Below, one piece after another: positions 1 through 7,019 of a stretch of 11,024 nt of DNA (position 1 is the first letter of the stretch; each line of letters begins with the position of its first letter). Both the position numbers and the translations under genes were made by a program. The DNA comes from Prevotella sp. UBA1395 (GTDB lineage Bacteria > Bacteroidota > Bacteroidia > Bacteroidales > Bacteroidaceae), in NCBI GenBank assembly GCA_002305235.1, contig DBQL01000148.1:1-11024 (forward strand). The letters are read 5' to 3'. The notes below the pieces were generated by a model, which did no database searches, was not told where the DNA came from, and saw nothing but the letters and a program-made list of their open reading frames with translations.

Positions 1-3000
1 ACTCCGTCATAAGTTCCGATGGCTTGTGTTCCCCTTATCTTGACACTTCTCGCCAGCTGAAGGTCGGACCGTGAACGCATGTAGAACAAACGGTCGAAGC
101 TCCATCCGAACATATCGGTATCCCAATGTGAGAAGTCTAATTCTTTTTCAGGCAGGGCTTTGAAGTCGTAGAAGCCATAAAGACCTAAGGCTTGGTAGTA
201 GCCCGACTGCCAAAATGTGTAAGGGATTTGGTTGGGATACACGTTATTGAGAGTCCAATTGTGGGCATGAATGGCGTCGAGACTCTTGTCGTAGAGAACG
301 GCGAGGAGCTGTGCTTTGGCCGGTTTGCCGTCGGGAGAGAGCATGTTCAGCGTCCATTCCTCTTTCTGTCCGGGAGTGAGTTTGTCGCGGAAGGTCTTCC
401 ACGAGAGGCGCAGGTGATTGTCGGGTGTGGGGCGTTGGAGTCTCACGGTGTGGGTGTAGAGCACGCCGTTGCGAACCCATGCCATGTTGATGAGGATTCC
501 GTCACCGAAGGATGGCTTGTAACTGATCTTCTCGGTATGTACCTCGTTGCTCAGCACCTTGCTGCCTTTGGCCAACACTTTGTTGCCGCTGAAGATGGAA
601 TAATAGACGTGTGTATCTTCGTCTGAGGTGCCTACCTGCAGGTAGATGGGCTTGCCGTCAGCGGGGAAACGGTCGCCGGAGACATGGAACCAGTCGTGAG
701 TCTCAACCACCGGCTTCTTGTCGGCATAGCTGAAGAGGATGACTGTCTGTGTCAATGAGTCGTCCTCGCAGATCGATTCCAAGACATGCTTGCCCGAGGA
801 GAACTTCTGGTCGAGGGTGATGGACTTGTTGGCGGCCGCGATTTTCCACGGTCCGCCGTCGAAACGATATCGCACAATGCCCTCGATCTCTTCTCCGGAG
901 ACGTTCTGTCGGGTAAAGGTGAGGGTCTTCAGGCTGTCGCGAAGCTGCTTGGTCGGCAGGTTGCTTGAGAGGAACGAAGACCGGTTGCTCAGCGGAAGAG
1001 AGGTTTGTGCCTCATGGGTCTCGCCCGAGATGTCGGTCACCTTGGCATTGGCCACCATATTATATATGATGGGTCGGTCGAGGTCTTGATTGTCGGGATA
1101 GACCATTGGCATTTTTACCATGAAGCTGCCGTCGTCGGATGTCACGGTGGAGTCGGTGATCACTTGGCCGGGGCTGATGCTTCTGTCATGGAAGAACCAT
1201 CTGCTCAATCTGCGGTCTACGGTATATTCCACCTTGGCTCCCTGCACCGGTTGTCCGGCATAGCTCTTGGCCATGCCCCTGACGATGACGGTGTCGCCGG
1301 CATGATAGGCTTCCTTGTAAGGTTCAAACTCTACTTGGAAGGTGGGCCGTTTGTATTGCTCGACATGGAAGTAGGTGTTATAGGAGGTATGGTTGCCTTG
1401 AACGACGAGTCGGTAATCGCCCGTAAGGCCGCCCTGCGGAAGCGTGAAGTTGGCAGATGCCGTGCCCATGCGGTCGGTGCGAACAGTCTGTTCACCGATT
1501 TTTTTGTTGTTGGCATCAAAGATTTGGAAGCTGATTTCGGTGTCGGCACCGGCTTGGGAGGTCTGATTGTCGATGTTCGTGCTCCATGCAATGGCGGCGG
1601 CATGCACCTGCTGTCCGGGACGATAGATGCTACGATCGGTATAAGCCCTCACACGATGATTCACGCTTGGCCGGTCCCAGTTGTTGTATTGTCCCCATTG
1701 GATTATTTTTCCGCCGGCACGGTCGTTGTCGGTATAGGCATAGATTCCTACGCGCTGTTTGGACTTCTGCCAATAGGCCTCGCCGTTTTTGTTGGTGGTC
1801 AGTTGTTCAATAACGGGTTTCTCGTTATCATAAAGAGTCTGCGGGGTTAACGTGATGTGTGCTCCCGACACCGGCTTGCCTGTGGTGGCATTGACCACGA
1901 CGAAGCGGGTTTGGTTGTCAGGGTGACTCTCACTCATCACGAAAATGTCGCTCACGCGCAGCAACTCACGCTGAGGGGCGATGTCTTTGTTGTCGGTTGT
2001 GGCTTCGATGAGATAGACACCGATGGGCATTCCCTCTAACATGATGGAGTCGGTATTCTCTTTCCATGCCGGCTGTCCGATGTATCGGCGTGTAATGCCC
2101 TGCACCGTGCCGGGGAAAATAAGCTTTTGTAATTGGGCGTAGTCTTCTTTGTTCTTGGGGTCGAGGTCGGTGTCGCCATTCACGTTGAGGCGATATACGT
2201 TTACGTAAAGCTCGGAGATATTGCGAATGTTGTTCACGCGCAGCAGTCGTTTGCTTTGCGGCAGCAACATCATTTGGCCGATATTGATGTTGAACATTGG
2301 CCGTTGAAGGTCGCTCAAGGCGTTGCGAAGAATGTTCATTCTGAGCCATGAGCCCCAGCGGTTAAGGGCGTAATTGATATAGTTCACACGGTCTTCGGCG
2401 GTGGCATCGGACGACCGGGCCATGAAATGGTAACGCTCGATGGCCAACTCGCCGGCCTCACGGATATCGCTGTACTCATTGATGAGTGAATCGACAATTT
2501 GCAGGTATTTTGACTTCTTGCACTCACACTCTCCGCTCTCACGCTTGGCGATGATCTCGTAGCCGGCCGCAATACATGCGGCGGCACGATTGCCGCGCTG
2601 CGTGTAGAACTCTCGCAGGGTGGTGAAGTTGCCGGCCTCGAAGCCCAAGACGTGCAAGAGGTCGTTGTAGAAAATCTTGCTGTCGATGCCGTTGAGGATG
2701 GCCGGTTCGAAAGATCGGCTTTCGTTGCGGGCCAACAGTTGCGGGTCGGCCAGTGAAAGGGCGAACCATTCACGGCTTTTGGCTTCGCCGTTGGGTTTCA
2801 GTTTATAGAGATTGCCCAACACAGAAGCATACACGGCCTTGAGCACCGGGTCTTTGAGAGATTGCGCTTTTTGTTCCAATCGGGCAAGCTCAACGTTGGA
2901 AGAATCGGGAGATATCTGTGTGCTCACACTGGACTGCATCAGTTGTGCTTTGAGCAACTGACCGTATTGCGCTTCGGCTTCAGCCTTGCGGACAATCTGT

Positions 3001-3137
3001 CCAAGCAGTTCGTGTTGTGTCTTGGGGAGATCCTTACTCTGTGCCTCGGACACTTTTTTCCAAAGAGATGAATAGCTTTGACCAAAAAGTGATATGGGCA
3101 CAAGCATCATGGCAAGAATATTGAAAAACTTTTTCAT
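1..3137 (-). CDS. Alpha-2-macroglobulin family protein, secreted (partial, C-terminus beyond left edge)
   Basis: The minus-strand frame stays open from ATG 3137-3135 to the left edge, giving 1045 visible residues. Residues 1-20 form a signal peptide (MKKFF, hydrophobic core, ending near LFGQ) with no lipobox cysteine, so the protein is probably exported and soluble. Residues 20-480 are a mostly helical, family-specific N-terminal region, including a CEC cysteine pair at 204-206. An MG2-type domain begins near residue 490 and is marked by YTDRSIYRPG at 499-508, the hallmark of the A2M family. VEQYKRP at 592-598 marks the next macroglobulin domain. LTPGQ near 920 begins a further macroglobulin/bait-region-like segment. 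The thioester (CxEQ) and receptor-binding parts would lie beyond the edge, so their presence cannot be judged. Bacterial A2Ms trap or block proteases in the periplasm; that role is inferred here. Bacteroidota members usually run to about 1800-2000 residues, so roughly half is visible. It has its own promoter and is probably monocistronic at its 5' end. Confidence 0.93.
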   Translation of the reverse strand, partial: MKKFFNILAMMLVPISLFGQSYSSLWKKVSEAQSKDLPKTQHELLGQIVRKAEAEAQYGQLLKAQLMQSSVSTQISPDSSNVELARLEQKAQSLKDPVLKAVYASVLGNLYKLKPNGEAKSREWFALSLADPQLLARNESRSFEPAILNGIDSKIFYNDLLHVLGFEAGNFTTLREFYTQRGNRAAACIAAGYEIIAKRESGECECKKSKYLQIVDSLINEYSDIREAGELAIERYHFMARSSDATAEDRVNYINYALNRWGSWLRMNILRNALSDLQRPMFNINIGQMMLLPQSKRLLRVNNIRNISELYVNVYRLNVNGDTDLDPKNKEDYAQLQKLIFPGTVQGITRRYIGQPAWKENTDSIMLEGMPIGVYLIEATTDNKDIAPQRELLRVSDIFVMSESHPDNQTRFVVVNATTGKPVSGAHITLTPQTLYDNEKPVIEQLTTNKNGEAYWQKSKQRVGIYAYTDNDRAGGKIIQWGQYNNWDRPSVNHRVRAYTDRSIYRPGQQVHAAAIAWSTNIDNQTSQAGADTEISFQIFDANNKKIGEQTVRTDRMGTASANFTLPQGGLTGDYRLVVQGNHTSYNTYFHVEQYKRPTFQVEFEPYKEAYHAGDTVIVRGMAKSYAGQPVQGAKVEYTVDRRLSRWFFHDRSISPGQVITDSTVTSDDGSFMVKMPMVYPDNQDLDRPIIYNMVANAKVTDISGETHEAQTSLPLSNRSSFLSSNLPTKQLRDSLKTLTFTRQNVSGEEIEGIVRYRFDGGPWKIAAANKSITLDQKFSSGKHVLESICEDDSLTQTVILFSYADKKPVVETHDWFHVSGDRFPADGKPIYLQVGTSDEDTHVYYSIFSGNKVLAKGSKVLSNEVHTEKISYKPSFGDGILINMAWVRNGVLYTHTVRLQRPTPDNHLRLSWKTFRDKLTPGQKEEWTLNMLSPDGKPAKAQLLAVLYDKSLDAIHAHNWTLNNVYPNQIPYTFWQSGYYQALGLYGFYDFKALPEKELDFSHWDTDMFGWSFDRLFYMRSRSDLQLARSVKIRGTQAIGTYDG

Positions 3138-3163
3138 ACGGAATTCTAAAGTTGATAATACTG

Positions 3164-3171
3164 CAAAGATA
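3164..3171 (-). promoter_or_regulatory. Bacteroidota -7 promoter element for the A2M gene
   Basis: The minus strand reads TATCTTTG, a perfect match to the Bacteroidota primary sigma factor -7 consensus TAnnTTTG, with 26 nt between it and the A2M ATG. No good -33 TTTG is seen at the expected 19-21 nt spacing, so the call rests on the -7 element and its position. Confidence 0.65.
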
Positions 3172-3286
3172 AGTATTAATATTTAAAATGGACGAAAGAA
3201 AACCAATCATTTATTATTTTTTCAACTCTCATGTAATGGCTCTGACAGAGCATTTTGCAGAGTAATGGATATCTAATGGTAGCATG

Positions 3287-3326
3287 AAAAACAAAAAAAG
3301 GAACCTACTCATCACGAGCCGGTTCC
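3287..3326 (-). terminator. Intrinsic terminator downstream of porQ-cmk
   Basis: On the minus strand GGAACC (3326-3321) pairs with GGTTCC (3305-3300). Inside, CTC/GAG (3318-3316 with 3310-3308) adds a short upper stem around a GTGAT loop, separated by a 2x2 internal loop. The hairpin is followed directly by seven T, a G and five T (3299-3287). There is no U-run on the plus side, so it works for the minus strand only. It lies about 180 nt past the cmk stop and shields the A2M promoter from read-through. Confidence 0.82.
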
Positions 3327-3430
3327 CTCAAAAAACAGTAATTAACTCAAAATTTATAATCTATTGACTTTTGTTCTTTTGGTATATCACATACGCTTGC
3401 TTAACGTTGAAATTGTCATATTTATTTTAT

Positions 3431-3450
3431 CAAATTAAATTTTTAATTTG
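3431..3450. repeat. AT-only inverted repeat
   Basis: CAAATTAAA (3431-3439) and TTTAATTTG (3442-3450) form a perfect 9-bp inverted repeat with a 2-bp centre, 56 bp downstream of the cmk stop. It is not followed by a U-run on either strand and would be thermally weak, so it does not look like a terminator. It could be a protein-binding operator or chance in AT-rich DNA. Confidence 0.45.
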
Positions 3451-3506
3451 TATTAACAATTATTTTACAAAATTGCTCGAAATTAATCGGTGTCACAGGG
3501 TGTGTT

Positions 3507-4199
3507 TCAGGAATTGGAAGCCTTGAGATATTGCTGCATTAACCATTCGTTTTGGGCTTCGATGGTCATGTGACTGTTGTCAAGCTCAAGGGCATCGGAG
3601 GCTTTGCGGAGCGGAGAAACATCCCGATGGGTATCGATATAGTCTCGTTCCTGCACGTTTTTGAGTATTTCGGCGTAGTCGGCAGGCTGTCCTTTGGCTT
3701 TCAACTCATCGTATCGGCGCTGCGCCCTCACCTCCGCGGAGGCCGTAACGAATATCTTGAGCTCGGCGTCGGGGAACACCGTGGTGCCGATATCACGTCC
3801 ATCCATGACGAGACCTTTGTCCAATCCCATTAGCTGCTGCTGTTTCACCATTGCTTCACGGACAAAGGGAATCGTGGCAATAGGGCTGACATGCTGGCTC
3901 ACTTCCATACTGCGGATGCGGTCTTCGACCAGTTCGCCATTGAGATAGGTATCGGGTTTGCCGGTGGTGGGATTGAACTTGAATGTGATGTGTACGTCTT
4001 GCATCTGGCGTTCAAGCTCGTCTGTTCGCACACTGCCGTCCTCATTGAAGAGATGATGGGTCATGGCATACAGTGTTACAGAACGGTACATCGCGCCCGT
4101 ATCTACATAAACATAACCGATTTTCTTGGCCAAATCCTTGGCCATCGTGCTTTTGCCACACGAGGAGAAGCCATCAATGGCTATCGTAATTTTCTTCAT
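3507..4199 (-). CDS. cmk: Cytidylate kinase (CMP/dCMP kinase)
   Basis: Cmk phosphorylates CMP and dCMP with ATP in the cytoplasm, feeding RNA, DNA and CDP-lipid synthesis. The 230-residue product has the family's usual length. The P-loop GFSSCGKST is at residues 9-17. [12 protein letters not shown] follows at about 31-42, and [13 protein letters not shown] and [12 protein letters not shown] mark the NMP-binding and lid regions. I start at ATG 4199-4197 ([10 protein letters not shown]). A start 39 nt upstream would add 13 unrelated residues and overlap porQ by 17 bp. The gene follows porQ after 22 bp on the same strand, so the two are probably cotranscribed and end at the terminator at 3287-3326. 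The porQ-cmk pairing is, to my knowledge, also found in Porphyromonas gingivalis. Confidence 0.96.
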   Translation of the reverse strand: MKKITIAIDGFSSCGKSTMAKDLAKKIGYVYVDTGAMYRSVTLYAMTHHLFNEDGSVRTDELERQMQDVHITFKFNPTTGKPDTYLNGELVEDRIRSMEVSQHVSPIATIPFVREAMVKQQQLMGLDKGLVMDGRDIGTTVFPDAELKIFVTASAEVRAQRRYDELKAKGQPADYAEILKNVQERDYIDTHRDVSPLRKASDALELDNSHMTIEAQNEWLMQQYLKASNS

Positions 4200-4221
4200 G
4201 ATGCTATGAAATGATATTTTT

Positions 4222-5172
4222 TTACAAACAATAGGCAAGATTCAATACGATACTTGAACTGGAAATATGATATTTTCCGTATGCAATATTGAGTTTGAAA
4301 CGTTCGAGATTGAGACCTGTTCCGAAAGACAGACCGGCCCCTCCGCTGCTTTTTTTGCCGTCGGAGGAGGTGATTCTCATCTCATTGGCGCGTCGGAAAT
4401 TGTAGCCTGCGCCTATCCAAAAGTTGTCTGAGAGCAGAAATTCCGCGCCAAATACAATATGATTGATCAGTTTGTAGTCCAAATGATTGAGGTCTACAAA
4501 TGTGGCTGACAATCGGAGGGGGGCGGTTTGGAGGCGTTTGGAAATGCCGGCCTGAACGTCTACGGGCATTTTTTCGAAATTCTCGTCGTAGGCTTTCAAC
4601 TGTCCGCCAAGGTTTTTGACGACAAAGGAAAGCGACCAATCACGGTCGGGATCATAATAATTGATACCGAGATCGACACCAAATCCAATAGAGTTGTAAC
4701 TTCCAATGGAAGACGAAATGAACTTCGCGGCGATGCCACCGGCAAAGCGTTGGCCCAGCATATAGGAAAAATAACCGGCCATCGAGATGTCGCGGGCAGA
4801 GAATTCTCCGGTTTGAATATTGTTCTCGTTTACCTCTTTCATCTTCCCATAGTCAATAAACTGACCTGAAACAGCCCATGAAGCCCGCTCTTTCACCACG
4901 CGATTGAATGAGGCGCTGGCAGTATTGGCACCCGACATGTAATTCATATAGTTCAGGTTGAGGGTCTTGTCGGAAACGGAAGACAGAAGGGCGGGGTTAT
5001 GGAAAATCAATGCTTCGTCATCCTCGATTAGCGTCACGTTGTCGCCTCCAAGTGCCGCGGCATGGGCGCTGACGGGAAGTCGCAGAAAGTTATATTGCGT
5101 TTGACTCTCGTTTTGGGCAGAAGTGGGAAATGCGCAAAGGGTGAGCAGGATGGCAAAAACGGCTTTTTTCAT
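4222..5172 (-). CDS. porQ: Type IX secretion system protein PorQ
   Basis: This is a 316-residue exported protein. The signal peptide covers residues 1-19 ([19 protein letters not shown], cleaved before Q). The mature part begins with the PorV/PorQ-type pattern [16 protein letters not shown] and has FHNPALLS soon after, then a run of alternating strands (for example [10 protein letters not shown] and [10 protein letters not shown]) typical of an outer-membrane beta-barrel. PorQ is a component of type IX secretion, which exports proteins with C-terminal sorting domains across the outer membrane of Bacteroidota. The protein ends NLAYCL, so it lacks the terminal aromatic residue usual for outer-membrane proteins. 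It is the first gene of a porQ-cmk operon with a promoter at 5194-5201. The family call rests on length, N-terminal pattern and the neighbouring cmk; a general PorV/FadL-like barrel is the alternative. Confidence 0.87.
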   Translation of the reverse strand: MKKAVFAILLTLCAFPTSAQNESQTQYNFLRLPVSAHAAALGGDNVTLIEDDEALIFHNPALLSSVSDKTLNLNYMNYMSGANTASASFNRVVKERASWAVSGQFIDYGKMKEVNENNIQTGEFSARDISMAGYFSYMLGQRFAGGIAAKFISSSIGSYNSIGFGVDLGINYYDPDRDWSLSFVVKNLGGQLKAYDENFEKMPVDVQAGISKRLQTAPLRLSATFVDLNHLDYKLINHIVFGAEFLLSDNFWIGAGYNFRRANEMRITSSDGKKSSGGAGLSFGTGLNLERFKLNIAYGKYHISSSSIVLNLAYCL

Positions 5173-5193
5173 TTAATTTTCCTAATTATTCGG

Positions 5194-5201
5194 CAAAGAT
5201 A
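5194..5201 (-). promoter_or_regulatory. -7 promoter element for porQ-cmk
   Basis: The minus strand reads TATCTTTG, a perfect TAnnTTTG match, 21 nt upstream of the porQ ATG and identical to the element before the A2M gene. The expected -33 position (about 5221-5225) has no clear TTTG and runs into the tonB -7 element at 5224-5231. Confidence 0.65.
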
Positions 5202-5223
5202 CCGCTTTTTTCAATATTTGCTG

Positions 5224-5231
5224 TAAATTTG
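5224..5231 (+). promoter_or_regulatory. -7 promoter element for tonB operon
   Basis: TAAATTTG matches TAnnTTTG perfectly and lies 47 nt upstream of the tonB ATG. Its expected -33 region (about 5199-5204) overlaps the divergent porQ -7 element. No strong -33 TTTG is visible. Confidence 0.6.
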
Positions 5232-5278
5232 CAAGACGATTTCGTATCAATAACGAGACGATCAGAATAATATTGCAA

Positions 5279-5992
5279 ATGGAAATCAAGAAGAGCGATA
5301 CGGCAAATTTGGAGAACCGGCATTTGGAGGGTTTCCTTCTCGGTTTGGTGTTCGCCTTAGCATTATTATTCACGGGTTTGGAGTATACCACACGCCCTTC
5401 GCAGGCAGATCAGAATGACGATTTGCTGGAAGACATGACCGAGGAGATGGAACTTACTCCGGCGATGGATACGAAAGATATGATCTCTGCTGTCTCTGCG
5501 CCCGCATCGAAGTCTGTAACCCAACGGGTTATGGAGGTTGACCATCCTGCCGATAACACTGAAAAAATGGCCCCTGTTACCAGTAAACTCCTGATTGGCG
5601 ATGGAGAAGGCGAGGCCAAGGATGCTAACGTGACCGAGGCTTTGCCCCAGACACCGGTTGAGCAAGATGATAATGTGTTGCGCACGGTAGACACGGTAGA
5701 ACAGTTGCCGGAGTTCCCCGGCGGAATGGTGGAGTTTATGAAGTGGTTGACGCGTAATCTTCGCTATCCCAACATGGCTTTACAACAGAAGATCGAGGGT
5801 AAGGTTGTGGTGTCGTTCATTGTGAACAAGGATGGGTCGATTGCCAATCCCAAGGTGGAAAAATCCGTGAACCCGATGTTAGACAATGAGGCGTTGAGAG
5901 TAATTCGCATGATGCCGAATTGGAAACCCGGCATCATGGATGAGAAACCATGTCGAACAATGATTGCCATACCCGTCAATTTCAAGATATAA
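5279..5992 (+). CDS. tonB: TonB family energy transducer
   Basis: The 237-residue protein would link the inner-membrane proton motor to outer-membrane receptors. Its N-terminus, MEIKKSDTANLENRH, is the signature of Bacteroidota TonB proteins. One membrane helix follows (about 19-36, FLLGLVFALALLFTGLEY). A periplasmic linker (about 38-142) is notably acidic (DLLEDMTEEMEL) and not proline-rich. The TonB C-terminal domain (143-237) opens with LPEFPGG, includes NLRYPNMA and GKVVVSFIVNKDGS, and ends NWKPG and IPVNFKI. I start at ATG 5279; an in-frame TTG 6 nt upstream is less likely because MEIKKS is the family start. A 32-bp gap leads to the prenyl synthase gene, so the two are probably cotranscribed. 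The motor genes lie 2.1 kb downstream (8104-10497), a likely partner, although Bacteroidota carry many TonB paralogues. Confidence 0.94.
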   Translation: MEIKKSDTANLENRHLEGFLLGLVFALALLFTGLEYTTRPSQADQNDDLLEDMTEEMELTPAMDTKDMISAVSAPASKSVTQRVMEVDHPADNTEKMAPVTSKLLIGDGEGEAKDANVTEALPQTPVEQDDNVLRTVDTVEQLPEFPGGMVEFMKWLTRNLRYPNMALQQKIEGKVVVSFIVNKDGSIANPKVEKSVNPMLDNEALRVIRMMPNWKPGIMDEKPCRTMIAIPVNFKI

Positions 5993-6024
5993 TGACGTAG
6001 ATTCACTATTTAGAACCAACTGAT

Positions 6025-7008
6025 ATGATGAAAAAATATACAGCCGATGAACTGTCACAGATGGTCAATGACTATATCGCACAACTGAAGTTCGACCGTC
6101 ATCCTACACAACTTTATGAGCCGATAAGGTATGTGCTCTCAATGGGCGGCAAGCGTGTACGGCCTACGTTGATGTTGTTAGGATACCAACTTTTCAAGGA
6201 CGACCCTGAAACGATCTTGAATCAGGCTGCTGCTTTGGAGACTTACCATAACTTTACGCTCTTGCATGACGACTTGATGGATCATGCAGACCTTCGTCGC
6301 GGACGTGAGACCGTTCATAAAAGATGGAACGCCAACCAAGCCATTCTCTCGGGAGACTCCATGCTTGTGCTGGCATATCAGTACATGTCGACTTGTCCTG
6401 AGGAAAAAATGAGACCCGTACTCAATCTTTTTACGCGTACGGCATTGGAGATTTGGGAGGGTGAGCAGTATGATATGGATTTTGAAACGCGTAATGATGT
6501 CAGCGAGGATGAGTATATTGAGATGATTCGCTTGAAGACAAGCGTCTTGTTGGCGTGTGCTTTACAGATTGGCGCTATCATGGCAGGGGCATCGCAAGAA
6601 GATGCTGACAACCTGTATATGTTTGGTGAACAGATAGGCTTGGCGTTCCAGTTGCAGGACGATTATTTGGATGTTTACGGAGATCCGGAGGTGTTCGGCA
6701 AATCGATAGGTGGAGACATCACTTCCAACAAAAAGACATTCATGCTCATCAATGCGTTCAATCGTGCCAATGAAATACAAGCCAAGGAACTTCATCGTTG
6801 GGTCAACGCCGAGACTTTCGACCGCAACGAGAAGGTAAAGGCGATGACACGGTTGTATAATGAGATTGGAATCGATCGGCTTGCGCTGCAAAAAATAGAG
6901 TATTATTTCAATCAAAGCAAACGTTATATCGATGCGGTGAGAGTGGATGAGACACGTAAAACCGAGCTACGTGCATACGCAGAGCGCATGATGAAACGTA
7001 AATATTAA
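6025..7008 (+). CDS. Short-chain polyprenyl diphosphate synthase (FPP/GGPP synthase-like)
   Basis: This 327-residue all-trans prenyltransferase of the IspA/IspB superfamily condenses isopentenyl diphosphate with an allylic diphosphate in the cytoplasm. GGKRVRP at 41-47 is the substrate-binding motif. The first Asp-rich motif is DDLMD at 82-86, followed by RRG at 91-93. The second is DDYLD at 212-216 within FQLQDDYLDVYGD, with the lysine region GGDITSNKKT at 229-238. The residue five before the first motif is Phe78, with Thr79 at -4, and the motif has no two-residue insertion. This pattern resembles type I GGPP synthases more than typical bacterial FPP synthases, suggesting a C15-C20 product, but chain length cannot be settled by reading. 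ATG 6025 is used; ATG 6028 is equally possible. It sits between tonB (32 bp) and a TatD hydrolase gene (11 bp). Confidence 0.93.
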   Translation: MMKKYTADELSQMVNDYIAQLKFDRHPTQLYEPIRYVLSMGGKRVRPTLMLLGYQLFKDDPETILNQAAALETYHNFTLLHDDLMDHADLRRGRETVHKRWNANQAILSGDSMLVLAYQYMSTCPEEKMRPVLNLFTRTALEIWEGEQYDMDFETRNDVSEDEYIEMIRLKTSVLLACALQIGAIMAGASQEDADNLYMFGEQIGLAFQLQDDYLDVYGDPEVFGKSIGGDITSNKKTFMLINAFNRANEIQAKELHRWVNAETFDRNEKVKAMTRLYNEIGIDRLALQKIEYYFNQSKRYIDAVRVDETRKTELRAYAERMMKRKY

Positions 7009-7019
7009 TCTCATAGGAC

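Larger units (their letters stand above)
3138..3506. other. 369-bp gene-free stretch between cmk and the A2M gene
   Basis: I see no credible coding sequence here. Reading from the A2M side it holds a -7 promoter element (3164-3171, minus), a strong minus-strand hairpin terminator (3287-3326) and then about 180 bp of AT-rich DNA up to the cmk stop, with a near-palindrome at 3431-3450. The AT-rich part is either a long 3' untranslated region of cmk mRNA or something not recognised. I found no perfect -7 promoter element in it on either strand. Confidence 0.7.

Noticed and set aside
192..626. A 144-codon plus-strand open frame near the left edge
   Set aside because: Antisense shadow of the A2M gene, with no motif and no promoter.
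1005..1850. A 281-codon open frame on the plus strand opposite the A2M gene
   Set aside because: It lies wholly antisense to a well-supported A2M coding frame, is rich in Gly/Val/His as expected for such shadows, and shows no family motif.
2384..2773. A 129-codon minus-strand open frame within the A2M gene
   Set aside because: It overlaps the A2M coding sequence in another frame, and its Ser/Thr/Pro/Arg-rich composition is typical of a shifted GC-rich frame.
3431..3450. AT inverted repeat considered as the cmk terminator
   Set aside because: It has only A-T pairs and no U-run. The GC-containing hairpin at 3287-3326 with its long U-tract is far better.
3891..4214. A 107-codon plus-strand frame
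   Set aside because: Antisense shadow of cmk, whose P-loop and other motifs are clear.
5182..5391. A 69-codon minus-strand frame with a hydrophobic segment, covering the tonB start and divergent promoter
   Set aside because: Its hydrophobic stretch is the antisense of the TonB membrane helix, and a gene here would run through both promoters.
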